A stretch of 64,000 bases of DNA, taken from Silanimonas sp021297925 (lineage in GTDB: Bacteria; Pseudomonadota; Gammaproteobacteria; Xanthomonadales; Xanthomonadaceae). Position numbers and translations under genes: made by a program. The stretch spans positions 248,001 through 312,000 of the forward strand of contig JAPZTL010000009.1 of NCBI GenBank assembly GCA_027532825.1, in the 5' to 3' direction. Under the pieces are notes generated by a model, which saw only the letters and a program-made list of their open reading frames with translations, was not told where the DNA came from and made no database searches. Positions within the stretch are counted from its first letter, which is position 1. Each line of letters starts with the position of its first letter. Positions 1 through 6,952 of this stretch are shown piece by piece.

Positions 1-265
1 CGCGTGCAGCGCGCCGCTTGTCGGCGCGCGCCCACAGCCAGCCGAAATGGGCGTGCACAGCCTCGGCCACTTCGGCTTCGCGCGCCACCAGGGCCGGGGG
101 CACGCAGACACGGAGCCGCAAGGGCTCGTCGCCCGGCGCGTCCTCCGCGCACTCCAGCAGGTAGGCCTCGGCGGCGCGGTCCAGCGCCTTGTCGCGGAAC
201 GGCGCCGGGTCGAGCAGGTCGTAGAGCTGCTCCAAGCGTTCGAGGCGGATCTCGATGTCGGCCAT
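1..265 (-). CDS. Hypothetical protein, N-terminal 88 residues only
   Basis: The minus strand is open from an ATG at 265 to the window edge, so the C-terminal part is missing. The protein starts MADIEIRLERLEQLYDLLDP and continues as an acidic, Leu/Ala/Glu-rich helical segment without signal peptide or membrane stretch in the visible part. It lies 19 bp downstream of gapA in the same direction and is probably co-transcribed with it. I do not recognise a named family. The frame has the strong third-position GC bias of its neighbours, which supports it being a real gene. Confidence 0.65.
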   Translation of the reverse strand, partial: MADIEIRLERLEQLYDLLDPAPFRDKALDRAAEAYLLECAEDAPGDEPLRLRVCVPPALVAREAEVAEAVHAHFGWLWARADKRRAAR

Positions 266-284
266 GGCCCCCTGCTGGGGCGGC

Positions 285-1298
285 TTACTTCGCCGCCATC
301 AGCGCCAGCGTGGTGTCCAGCATGCGGTTGCTGAAGCCCCACTCGTTGTCGTACCAGCTGAGCACCTTCACCAGCGTGCCGCCCATGACGCGGGTCTGCG
401 TGCTGTCGTAGATCGAGCTGCGCGGGTCGTGGTTGAAGTCGACCGACACCAGCGGCTTCGTGTTGATGCCGAGGATGCCCTTCAGGGCGCCGTTCGAGGC
501 CTCGAGCACGGCGGCGTCGATCTCTTCCTTGGTCGTGGCGCGGGCGGCGACGAACGACAGGTCGACCACCGAGACATTGATCGTCGGCACGCGCATGGCG
601 AAGCCGTCGAGCTTGCCGTTGAGCTCCGGCAGCACCAGGCCGACCGCGGCGGCGGCGCCGGTCTTGGTCGGGATCTGGCTCATGGTGGCCGAACGGGCGC
701 GGCGCAGGTCGGAGTGGTAGACGTCCGTCAGCACCTGGTCGTTGGTGTAGGCGTGGATGGTGGTCATCAGGCCGTGGACGATGCCCACCTTCTCGTGCAG
801 CACCTTGGCGAGCGGCGCGAGGCAGTTGGTGGTGCAGCTGGCGTTCGAGATGACCGTGTCCGAGGCCTTCAGCACGCCGTGGTTCACGCCGTAGACGATG
901 GTGGCGTCGACGTCGTTGCCGCCCGGCGCAGAGATCACGACCTTCTTCGCGCCGCCGGCAAGGTGGGCCGAGGCCTTGGCCTTCGAGGTGAAGATGCCGG
1001 TGCACTCCAGCACCACGTCGACGCCGTTGGCGCCCCACGGCAGCTTGGCCGGGTCGCGCTCGGCGAAGACCTTGATGCGGTCGCCGTTGACGACGAGGTC
1101 GCCGCCGTCCACCGACACGGTGCCCGGGAACTTGCCGTGGGCGGTGTCGTACTGGGTCAGGTGGGCATTGGTCTCGGCGTCGCCGAGGTCGTTGATGGCG
1201 ACGATCTGGATCTCGCCGTTCCGCTGCGACTCGTACAGCGCGCGGAGGACGTTGCGACCGATGCGGCCGTAGCCGTTGATGCCGACCTTGATGGCCAT
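285..1298 (-). CDS. gapA: Type I glyceraldehyde-3-phosphate dehydrogenase
   Basis: Glycolytic and gluconeogenic enzyme that oxidises and phosphorylates glyceraldehyde 3-phosphate to 1,3-bisphosphoglycerate with NAD+, in the cytoplasm. The 337-residue product has the N-terminal Rossmann fingerprint (VGINGYGRIGR) and the active-site motif SNASCTTNC, with the catalytic cysteine near residue 155. Length is normal for the family. The ATG at 1298 is preceded by a good ribosome binding site (AGGAG, about 7 bases upstream), and a possible -10 element TAAACT reads on the minus strand at 1340-1335. The nuclease gene on the other strand diverges from it across 69 bp. Confidence 0.97.
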   Translation of the reverse strand: MAIKVGINGYGRIGRNVLRALYESQRNGEIQIVAINDLGDAETNAHLTQYDTAHGKFPGTVSVDGGDLVVNGDRIKVFAERDPAKLPWGANGVDVVLECTGIFTSKAKASAHLAGGAKKVVISAPGGNDVDATIVYGVNHGVLKASDTVISNASCTTNCLAPLAKVLHEKVGIVHGLMTTIHAYTNDQVLTDVYHSDLRRARSATMSQIPTKTGAAAAVGLVLPELNGKLDGFAMRVPTINVSVVDLSFVAARATTKEEIDAAVLEASNGALKGILGINTKPLVSVDFNHDPRSSIYDSTQTRVMGGTLVKVLSWYDNEWGFSNRMLDTTLALMAAK

Positions 1299-1367
1299 GG
1301 AGCACTCCTGTGGGATGGGCGTGGGAAGCGCGCTAGTTTAACCGCCTCGCCGACCCCCTGCCCCGCC

Positions 1368-2195
1368 ATGCCCGCCGAACGCCGTGTCCCGACCTCCCTG
1401 GCCGCCCTCCTTGCCGCCGGACTCCTCTCGCTGTGGCCGGGCGACACCGCCGCATGGGGGAGGGAGGGCCATCGCATCGTCGGGCTGCTGGCCGAAGCGC
1501 GACTGACGCCCGACGCTCGCGGCGAGGTCGCCCGCCTGCTCGACGGGGCGCCGGAGCCGACGCTGGCCGGCGTCTCGACCTGGGCGGACGAAGTGCGCGA
1601 CCAGCCCGAATGGCGCCACACCGGACGCTGGCACTGGGTGAACCTGCCGCGCGAGACCCCGTGCACGTACGACGCCAGACGCGACTGCCAGGGCGGGAAC
1701 TGCGTGGTCGGCGCCATCGAGGCGCAGCGCGCGATCCTGGCCGACCGGTCGCGTCCGGACGCCGAACGGGCCGTCGCGCTGAAGTTCCTCGTCCATCTCG
1801 TCGGCGACGTGCACCAGCCCTTCCATGCCGGCTTCGGCGACGATCGCGGCGGCAACCTCGCGCAGATCCGTGTCGAGCGCCGCGGCTGGAACCTGCATGC
1901 CTTGTGGGACAGCGCCATGGTCGAGCAGGCCGGTCTTTCGCCCGATGCCTACGCCGCGGCCCTGCAGGCCGCCCCGGCGCTCCCGCCCGACCCCACGAGC
2001 GGACGGCCGGAGCGCGCCGCGGCGTGGGCCCTGCAGAGCTGCCGGGCCATCTTCGACGACGGGCTGTACCCGGAGACCCGCACCGTCGGCCGCGCCTACC
2101 TCGAACGCCATCGTCCGCTGGCCGAACGCCGCCTGCGCGAGGCCGGGGAACGCCTCGCGGCGGAGCTCAACGCGGCCTTGGCGATGCCCCGTTGA
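1368..2195 (+). CDS. Secreted S1/P1 family nuclease
   Basis: Zinc-dependent single-strand-specific nuclease (phospholipase C/P1 nuclease fold) expected to act in the periplasm or outside the cell. I chose the ATG at 1368 because it gives a signal peptide ending before WGREGH near residue 30; the N-terminal Trp of the mature protein is a metal ligand in this family. Further family residues are visible: ADEVR, HWVNLP, the block HLVGDVHQPFHAGFGDDRGG with His and Asp ligands, and LHALWDSAMVE. The 275-residue length is typical. It is divergent from gapA and is followed closely by ompW; its stop codon lies inside the first FNR-like box of the ompW promoter region. Confidence 0.92.
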   Translation: MPAERRVPTSLAALLAAGLLSLWPGDTAAWGREGHRIVGLLAEARLTPDARGEVARLLDGAPEPTLAGVSTWADEVRDQPEWRHTGRWHWVNLPRETPCTYDARRDCQGGNCVVGAIEAQRAILADRSRPDAERAVALKFLVHLVGDVHQPFHAGFGDDRGGNLAQIRVERRGWNLHALWDSAMVEQAGLSPDAYAAALQAAPALPPDPTSGRPERAAAWALQSCRAIFDDGLYPETRTVGRAYLERHRPLAERRLREAGERLAAELNAALAMPR

Positions 2196-2227
2196 TCGAC
2201 GTCAATCGGGCCGTTGACCCACATCAA
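2192..2227. promoter_or_regulatory. Two FNR/ANR-type boxes upstream of ompW
   Basis: TTGAT-CGAC-GTCAA (2192-2205) and TTGAC-CCAC-ATCAA (2214-2227) each match 9 of 10 defined positions of the FNR consensus TTGAT-N4-ATCAA. Their centres are 22 bp apart, two helical turns. The second box is the core of a longer perfect inverted repeat with 10-bp arms (2208-2217 and 2224-2233). ompW starts 71 bp downstream. Binding is inferred from the match; ompW is an FNR target in enteric bacteria. The second inverted repeat could instead be an RNA hairpin after the nuclease gene. Confidence 0.6.
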
Positions 2228-2298
2228 CGGCCCGCCGGCGCGAGGGCCCCAGACTGGCTCCGACGCGGAGCGACGGGCTCCGCCCCAAGGAGAACGCC

Positions 2299-2907
2299 AT
2301 GTCCCCGCTGTCCCGCACGCTTCTCGCCGCCGTCCTCGCCCTCGCCGCCACCACCGCCCATGCCGACGACTGGTTCGTCCGCGTGGGCGCCACCAACGTC
2401 AATCCGAAGTCGGACAACGGCACCCTCGCGGGCACGCTCCGTACGAGCATCGACGACAACACCCAACTCGGCCTGACGGTCGGCCGCTACCTCGACGACC
2501 ACTGGGCGGTCGAGCTGCTCGCCGCCACGCCGTTCAGCCACACCGCGAGCCTCAACGGCGCGCGGGCCGTCGACTTCAAGCACCTGCCGCCGACGCTGGG
2601 CCTGCAGTACTACTTCGGCGCCCCGGAAGCGTCGGTGCGGCCGTTCGTCGGCGCCGGCCTGAACTACACCATCGTCTACGACGAGAAGGAGCGCGGCCCG
2701 GTCGCCGGGACGCAGGTCAGCCTCGACAACAGCTGGGGCCTTGCGGCGCAGGCCGGCCTGAAGTTCAAGACCAGCGACCGCTGGGACATGGTGGCCGACG
2801 TGCGTTGGATCGACATCGATTCCGACGCGCGACTCAACGGCGCCCGCATCGGCACCGCGACGGTCGACCCGCTGGTGGTCAGCGTGATGCTCGGGTACAA
2901 CTTCTGA
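2299..2907 (+). CDS. ompW: OmpW family outer membrane protein
   Basis: Small eight-stranded outer membrane beta-barrel proposed to let small hydrophobic molecules cross the outer membrane. The 202-residue precursor has a clear signal peptide (first 22 residues, ending AHA before DDWFVRVG) and the OmpW pattern: an N-terminal WFVRVGATNVNP strand, the central GLQYYFG strand, repeated alternating hydrophobic strands, and a terminal aromatic residue (GYNF), as required for barrel assembly. The start follows AAGGAGAACGCC. Two FNR-like boxes lie upstream, suggesting oxygen control. The acetyl-CoA hydrolase gene follows after 3 bp and is probably co-transcribed. Confidence 0.92.
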   Translation: MSPLSRTLLAAVLALAATTAHADDWFVRVGATNVNPKSDNGTLAGTLRTSIDDNTQLGLTVGRYLDDHWAVELLAATPFSHTASLNGARAVDFKHLPPTLGLQYYFGAPEASVRPFVGAGLNYTIVYDEKERGPVAGTQVSLDNSWGLAAQAGLKFKTSDRWDMVADVRWIDIDSDARLNGARIGTATVDPLVVSVMLGYNF

Positions 2908-2910
2908 CCC

Positions 2911-4878
2911 ATGGGCCCGACGACCGCCGCCGCCGCGCCATCGCCCGACGAGCGCTGGCGCGAGGCGGTGGACCGCATCCTCGACCACGCGGGCGCCCGC
3001 GTGGTCGTGGCCGCGCCGCTGGGGCTGGGCAAGCCGCACGGCCTGCTCAACGCCCTGTACCGGCGGTGCCGCGACGACCCCACCCGTGAGCTCGTCCTGC
3101 TGAGCGCGCTGTCGCTCGCGCGGCCCGCGGCGAAGGCGGGCCTCGAGCGCCGCTTCCTCGCCCCCTTCGTCGAACGGCACTTCGGGCCGGACTTCGAGGA
3201 CCCGCAGTGGTTCCTCGACCAGCGCCGCGATGCGCTGCCTCCGAACATCACCGTCGAGGAGTTCTACCTGCCCTCCGGCGCCCTGCTGGGCTCCCGGCAG
3301 GCCCAGCAGCACTACGCCTCGCTGAACTACTCCCACGCGGCGCGCGGCATCGCGGGGCGGCGGTGCAACGTCGTGGTGCAGAAGGTCGCAAGGGGCCCCG
3401 ACGGCCGGCTGGCGCTGTCGAGCAATCCCGACGTCAGCTTCGACGTGCTCGACCGCCTCGCCGCGGAGGGCGCGCCGCGCCCGCTGACGGTCGCGGAAGT
3501 CGACCCCGGCCTGCCCTACATCGGCTTGGGGGCCGGCGTCGAGCCCGGCTTCTTCGACGTGGTCGTGGACCATCCGGACGCCCCGCCGCTGTTCGGCGTG
3601 CCGCGACAGCCGGTGTCGCTGGCGGAATTCGCGATCGGCCTGTACGCCAGCACCCTCGTGAAGGACGGCGGCACGCTGCAGATCGGCATCGGCGCGCTGT
3701 CCGACGCCCTCGCGCACGCGCTGGTCCTTCGCCATACCCGCAACGACGACTACCGACGCATCGTCGGCGCCCTCTGGCCCGATGCCGTCGACAGTGCGCT
3801 GGTGCGGGACCATGGCGGTCTCGGCCCGTTCACGCGCGGCCTGTTCGGCTGCAGCGAAATGGTCATGGACGGCTTCCGGCACCTCGCCCTGCACGGGGTG
3901 CTGCGCCGGCGCGTGGTGCCCGACCTCGAAGCGCAGCGGCGCCTCGACGATGGCCAGGCCACCGCCGACGACATCGCGCGGGCCGATCGGGAGGGCGAGG
4001 TGCTGCACGGGGGCTTCTTCCTGGGCAGCCCCGAGCTCTACGCGTGGCTGCGCGACCCCGGCCCGCTCGCCGGGCGGATCCGCATGACGCGGATCTCGAC
4101 GATCAACCGCCTCGGGCTCGAGGACGCCCCCCTGCACGTGGCCCAGCGCCGCCACGCCCGCTTCGTGAACACCACGATGATGCAGACCCTGCTCGGGGCG
4201 GCCGTCTCGGACGGCCTCGAGGACGGTCGCGTGGTGTCCGGGGTCGGCGGCCAGCACGACTTCGTCGTGCAGGCGCACGCCCTCCCCGACGCACGCTCCA
4301 TCCTGCTCTTCCGCGCGGTACGGGACGACGGCACCCGTGTATCGAGCTGCCTGCTCGGGCACTACGGCCATACGACGATCCCGCGCCACCTTCGCGATCT
4401 CGCGATCAGCGAGTACGGCATCGCCGACCTCCGCGACCGCGGCGACGCCGACTGCATCCGCGCGATGCTGGCCATCGGCGACGCGCGGTTCTCACCGGGC
4501 CTGGCCGCCGGGGCGGTCGCCGCGGGCAAGCTCGACCACGCGGACCCGGCATCGTGGGCGCGCAACACGCCCGCGGCGATCGAGGCGGCGCTGGCGCCGT
4601 TCCGTCGCGAGGGCCTGCTGCCCGAGTACCCGCTGGGCAGCGACTTCACCCCGGTGGAACAGGATCTCGTGCGCGGCCTCGGCCGGCTGAAGCGCGACAC
4701 CGCCACGCGCGCCGGCAAGGCCCGCACCCTGTGGGCAGCGCTGTGGCTCGACGAGTCACGGGCCGAGCCCCGGGAAGACGCCGCCATCGCCCGCATGGGC
4801 TACGACGGCCGCGAGGCGTGGCGCGAAGCGCTGGAGCGCAAGCTGCTGCGCGGCGCGCTTCGCGCGACGGCCCCCTGA
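2911..4878 (+). CDS. Acetyl-CoA hydrolase/CoA-transferase family protein
   Basis: Member of the acetyl-CoA hydrolase/4-hydroxybutyrate CoA-transferase superfamily, expected to hydrolyse acyl-CoA or move CoA between carboxylic acids. The 655-residue product is longer than the usual 430-500, with a large insertion of about 120 residues between the N-terminal half and the C-terminal catalytic domain. Family hallmarks visible include GLPYIGLGAG, LQIGIGALSDALA, GVGGQHDFVVQA and the C-terminal HYGHTTIPRHLRDLAISEYGIADLR. It starts 3 bp after ompW. If the FNR-like boxes are functional this enzyme may belong to a low-oxygen response, for instance acetate or CoA balance, but the substrate cannot be read from sequence. 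Confidence 0.85.
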   Translation: MGPTTAAAAPSPDERWREAVDRILDHAGARVVVAAPLGLGKPHGLLNALYRRCRDDPTRELVLLSALSLARPAAKAGLERRFLAPFVERHFGPDFEDPQWFLDQRRDALPPNITVEEFYLPSGALLGSRQAQQHYASLNYSHAARGIAGRRCNVVVQKVARGPDGRLALSSNPDVSFDVLDRLAAEGAPRPLTVAEVDPGLPYIGLGAGVEPGFFDVVVDHPDAPPLFGVPRQPVSLAEFAIGLYASTLVKDGGTLQIGIGALSDALAHALVLRHTRNDDYRRIVGALWPDAVDSALVRDHGGLGPFTRGLFGCSEMVMDGFRHLALHGVLRRRVVPDLEAQRRLDDGQATADDIARADREGEVLHGGFFLGSPELYAWLRDPGPLAGRIRMTRISTINRLGLEDAPLHVAQRRHARFVNTTMMQTLLGAAVSDGLEDGRVVSGVGGQHDFVVQAHALPDARSILLFRAVRDDGTRVSSCLLGHYGHTTIPRHLRDLAISEYGIADLRDRGDADCIRAMLAIGDARFSPGLAAGAVAAGKLDHADPASWARNTPAAIEAALAPFRREGLLPEYPLGSDFTPVEQDLVRGLGRLKRDTATRAGKARTLWAALWLDESRAEPREDAAIARMGYDGREAWREALERKLLRGALRATAP

Positions 4879-4884
4879 TGGGAC

Positions 4885-4909
4885 CACGGCGCCCGAAGGC
4901 GCCGTGTCG
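4885..4909. terminator. Hairpin between convergent genes; copy 1 of a 25-bp repeat
   Basis: Perfect 9-bp stem CACGGCGCC / GGCGCCGTG (4885-4893 and 4898-4906) with a four-base loop. Read on the minus strand the loop is TTCG closed by C-G, an unusually stable tetraloop. It lies between the ends of the convergent acetyl-CoA hydrolase and blaR-like genes, so it probably terminates both. There is no T-run. The same 25 bases recur at 6872-6896. Confidence 0.6.
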
Positions 4910-4936
4910 CGATGCAGCGCGCGGCTCGTCATGCGC

Positions 4937-6448
4937 TCAGGTGCGGCTGTCCTGGCGGACATCCTTGGCGCGGAAGTCCACGGGCACGAGGACTTCGCCC
5001 GCCACGGGTTGGCCGTCGACATGCTTGGGATTGAAGCGCCACTGTTGCGCAGTGGTCCGTGCCGACTCGTCGAGCGCCGGATTTCCCGAGGACTCTTCGA
5101 CCCGCACCTCGATGGCGCGACCGGACGAATCGACGGCGATGCGCAAGAGCACGCGGCCTTCGACGCCTTCTTTCGAGAGACCTGCGGGATAGGGCGGTAC
5201 TCGGGCTGCCACCGCCGTCCCCTCGCCCGCCTCGACCTGGACTTCCGCCTTCACACCTCGGAATCCCGTCGGCGATTCCTCACCGATCTGGATCACGCCA
5301 CCGTCGGCGCCGATCACCAAGCGCGGCTGCGCCACCGCTTCGGTGCCGCGGATGATCGTGGTCTGCACATCGAATCGTCCCTCCGGCAGGGGCGTCGCAG
5401 ATGAACGCAGCGTCCAGGACTCACCGGCTTGCTCGAAACGGACCTCGACAGGAACGCCGGGACGGTCGACGAGCAGGAATGGCCCGAGCATTTCGCCGCC
5501 GTCAATGGTCAGTGTCCACGTCTGGCGCACGACGCCTTCGGCCGGTGCGCTCGCCTCGCGGGCCAAGGCCGCCCAGACAACGCTGGACGCCAGAAGGGTC
5601 AAGAGGGTGATCATCGCGAGGCCCACGCGTTGGCGGGCCATGGAACGGGGGGGCAACTGCAGCATGGCGAGGCGCTCCTTGAGTGGATGGGAAAAGCCCC
5701 AGGCCGTCGCGACCGGGGGGAGACGAAGGCCCGCAGCGCCGGCCAGCGCGCGGGCGTAGGTGGCGGAATCCGCCGGTCTGCTGGCGATCACATCGGCGTC
5801 GCAGGCGAGCTCCTGATCGTGGCGGAAGCGAACCGCCGCCCAATGGACCAGCGGGTGGAACCACAGCAGGGCGCGAAGCGCCTCGGCCAGCATCTGCGCG
5901 TGCAGATCCCCGCGCGCCACGTGACGGCGCTCGTGTTCGAGCACCAGTGCACGTTCGTTTTCCGAGAAGCGGACGTCGAAGTCCGCCGGCAACACGACCA
6001 CGGCGCGCGGCCAGCCGACCGCGGCGGGCAAGGAGGGATCGGAGGCGCCGTAAGCCGTGCCATTGTCGGCGTGGTGAAGCGCGCCGATGTGGCTTCGCCA
6101 GCGCCATTGCGCCACCACGCGCATCGACAACCACAGCACCAGTCCGATCGACCACGCCCCGAGGATCACCCCAGCCACGTCCATCGGCGCGGCCGCTACG
6201 ACCAACCCCGCCGTCGGCATCGGCGCCTGCAGGGGCATGACCGGCACGGGTACGCCAGTACCCTGTGGGGCGACACGACTGAAGGCCGAGGCGAGCATCA
6301 GGGCAGGCACCAGCGTCCACACCGCGTAGGCGGCATTCGCCCCGAACGCGTGACGCATCGGACGGCGAAGGAGGAGCACGATGGCGAGCGCGAGCGTCGC
6401 CGCCAACGTCAACCGGACCAGCAGCGCGAGCACCTCAGGGCTTGCCAT
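4937..6448 (-). CDS. BlaR1-type M56 membrane metalloprotease with C-terminal TonB domain
   Basis: Membrane-embedded zinc protease of the BlaR1/MecR1 (M56) family, 503 residues. N-terminal membrane segments at about residues 5-27, 38-57 and 92-113 surround a cytoplasmic loop carrying the zinc motif HERRH (residues 172-176), followed by HDQELACDADV; another membrane helix follows near residue 285. Instead of a beta-lactam sensor domain it ends in a TonB C-terminal fold (PPYPAGLSKEGVEGRVLLRIAVD to the end), as in many proteobacterial M56 proteins. It overlaps the blaI-like repressor gene by 14 bp. The likely role is to cleave that repressor upon an unknown envelope signal; the ligand is not evident and beta-lactamase genes are absent nearby. 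Confidence 0.85.
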   Translation of the reverse strand: MASPEVLALLVRLTLAATLALAIVLLLRRPMRHAFGANAAYAVWTLVPALMLASAFSRVAPQGTGVPVPVMPLQAPMPTAGLVVAAAPMDVAGVILGAWSIGLVLWLSMRVVAQWRWRSHIGALHHADNGTAYGASDPSLPAAVGWPRAVVVLPADFDVRFSENERALVLEHERRHVARGDLHAQMLAEALRALLWFHPLVHWAAVRFRHDQELACDADVIASRPADSATYARALAGAAGLRLPPVATAWGFSHPLKERLAMLQLPPRSMARQRVGLAMITLLTLLASSVVWAALAREASAPAEGVVRQTWTLTIDGGEMLGPFLLVDRPGVPVEVRFEQAGESWTLRSSATPLPEGRFDVQTTIIRGTEAVAQPRLVIGADGGVIQIGEESPTGFRGVKAEVQVEAGEGTAVAARVPPYPAGLSKEGVEGRVLLRIAVDSSGRAIEVRVEESSGNPALDESARTTAQQWRFNPKHVDGQPVAGEVLVPVDFRAKDVRQDSRT

Positions 6449-6803
6449 CGAGCTTCTCGAGGAGGGCGCGAAGCTCGGCGATGTCCTTTCGGGTCAGGGC
6501 CTTCTGCTCGCCGAAATGCGCCACCAGCGGCGCCACACGACCTCCGAACAGGCGGTCCAGAAAACCGCGGCTGGTCTGCGTCAGCCATGCTTCGCGCGTG
6601 AGTACCGGCGAGTAGCGGTAGCGGCGTCCCTCCGCTTCCGCCGAGATCGCGCCCTTCTTCAGCAGCCGGTTCAGCAACGTTTTGATGGTGGCCTCCTGCC
6701 ACGCTTGCTCGCCGGACAAGGCCGCGACGACCTCGTCGGCGCCCAGCGGACTGCGCTGCCACAGCACTTCCATGACGGTGGATTCCGCGTCGCTGATGCT
6801 CAT
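6435..6803 (-). CDS. BlaI/MecI family winged-helix repressor
   Basis: 122-residue DNA-binding repressor of the BlaI/MecI/CopY family. The N-terminal winged helix is clear (ISDAESTVMEVLWQRSPLGADEVV, then ATIKTLLNRLLKKGAI), followed by the usual dimerisation helices (LTREAWLTQTSRGFLDRLFGG). It heads a two-gene operon with the M56 protease, the classical arrangement in which the protease inactivates the repressor. Its own promoter contains two palindromic TTAC-N4-GTAA sites, so autorepression is very likely. The ATG at 6803 has only a weak ribosome binding site, because the first operator occupies the leader. Confidence 0.93.
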   Translation of the reverse strand: MSISDAESTVMEVLWQRSPLGADEVVAALSGEQAWQEATIKTLLNRLLKKGAISAEAEGRRYRYSPVLTREAWLTQTSRGFLDRLFGGRVAPLVAHFGEQKALTRKDIAELRALLEKLDGKP

Positions 6804-6804
6804 T

Positions 6805-6857
6805 CGTTTACGACCGTAATCATGGCTTTAGATTACGACTGTAAACGAATCTGTCAA
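6805..6857 (-). promoter_or_regulatory. Promoter with two BlaI-type operators
   Basis: On the minus strand a perfect -35 TTGACA (6857-6852) is followed 16 bases later by TAATCT (6835-6830) as -10. Two near-identical palindromes, TTACGACTGTAA (6833-6844) and TTACGACCGTAA (6808-6819), lie 25 bp apart. The first sits between -35 and -10 and the second in the leader just before the ATG. The two sites are mirror images, with an outer perfect 10-bp inverted repeat ATTCGTTTAC / GTAAACGAAT. The layout matches known BlaI/MecI control by a dyad overlapping the promoter. Confidence 0.8.
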
Positions 6858-6871
6858 GCCCCGGAAACCAG

Positions 6872-6896
6872 CACGGCGCCCGAAGGCGCCGTGTCG
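6872..6896 (-). terminator. Hairpin after transketolase; copy 2 of a 25-bp repeat
   Basis: Identical over 25 bases to the hairpin at 4885-4909, with 9-bp arms 6872-6880 and 6885-6893 and a TTCG loop on the minus strand. It lies 60 bp after the tkt stop codon and just upstream of the blaI-like promoter, so it probably ends the tkt transcript and insulates the promoter. No T-run follows. Confidence 0.55.
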
Positions 6897-6952
6897 TAAA
6901 TCCCTGCTCGCTTGGAATCGAAGCCGCGGGCGGCCGCGAGGAACGCCGGCCG

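Noticed and set aside
2224..4389. 721-codon minus-strand frame opposite ompW and the acetyl-CoA hydrolase
   Set aside because: Antisense shadow; both plus-strand genes carry clear family motifs and the minus-strand product does not.
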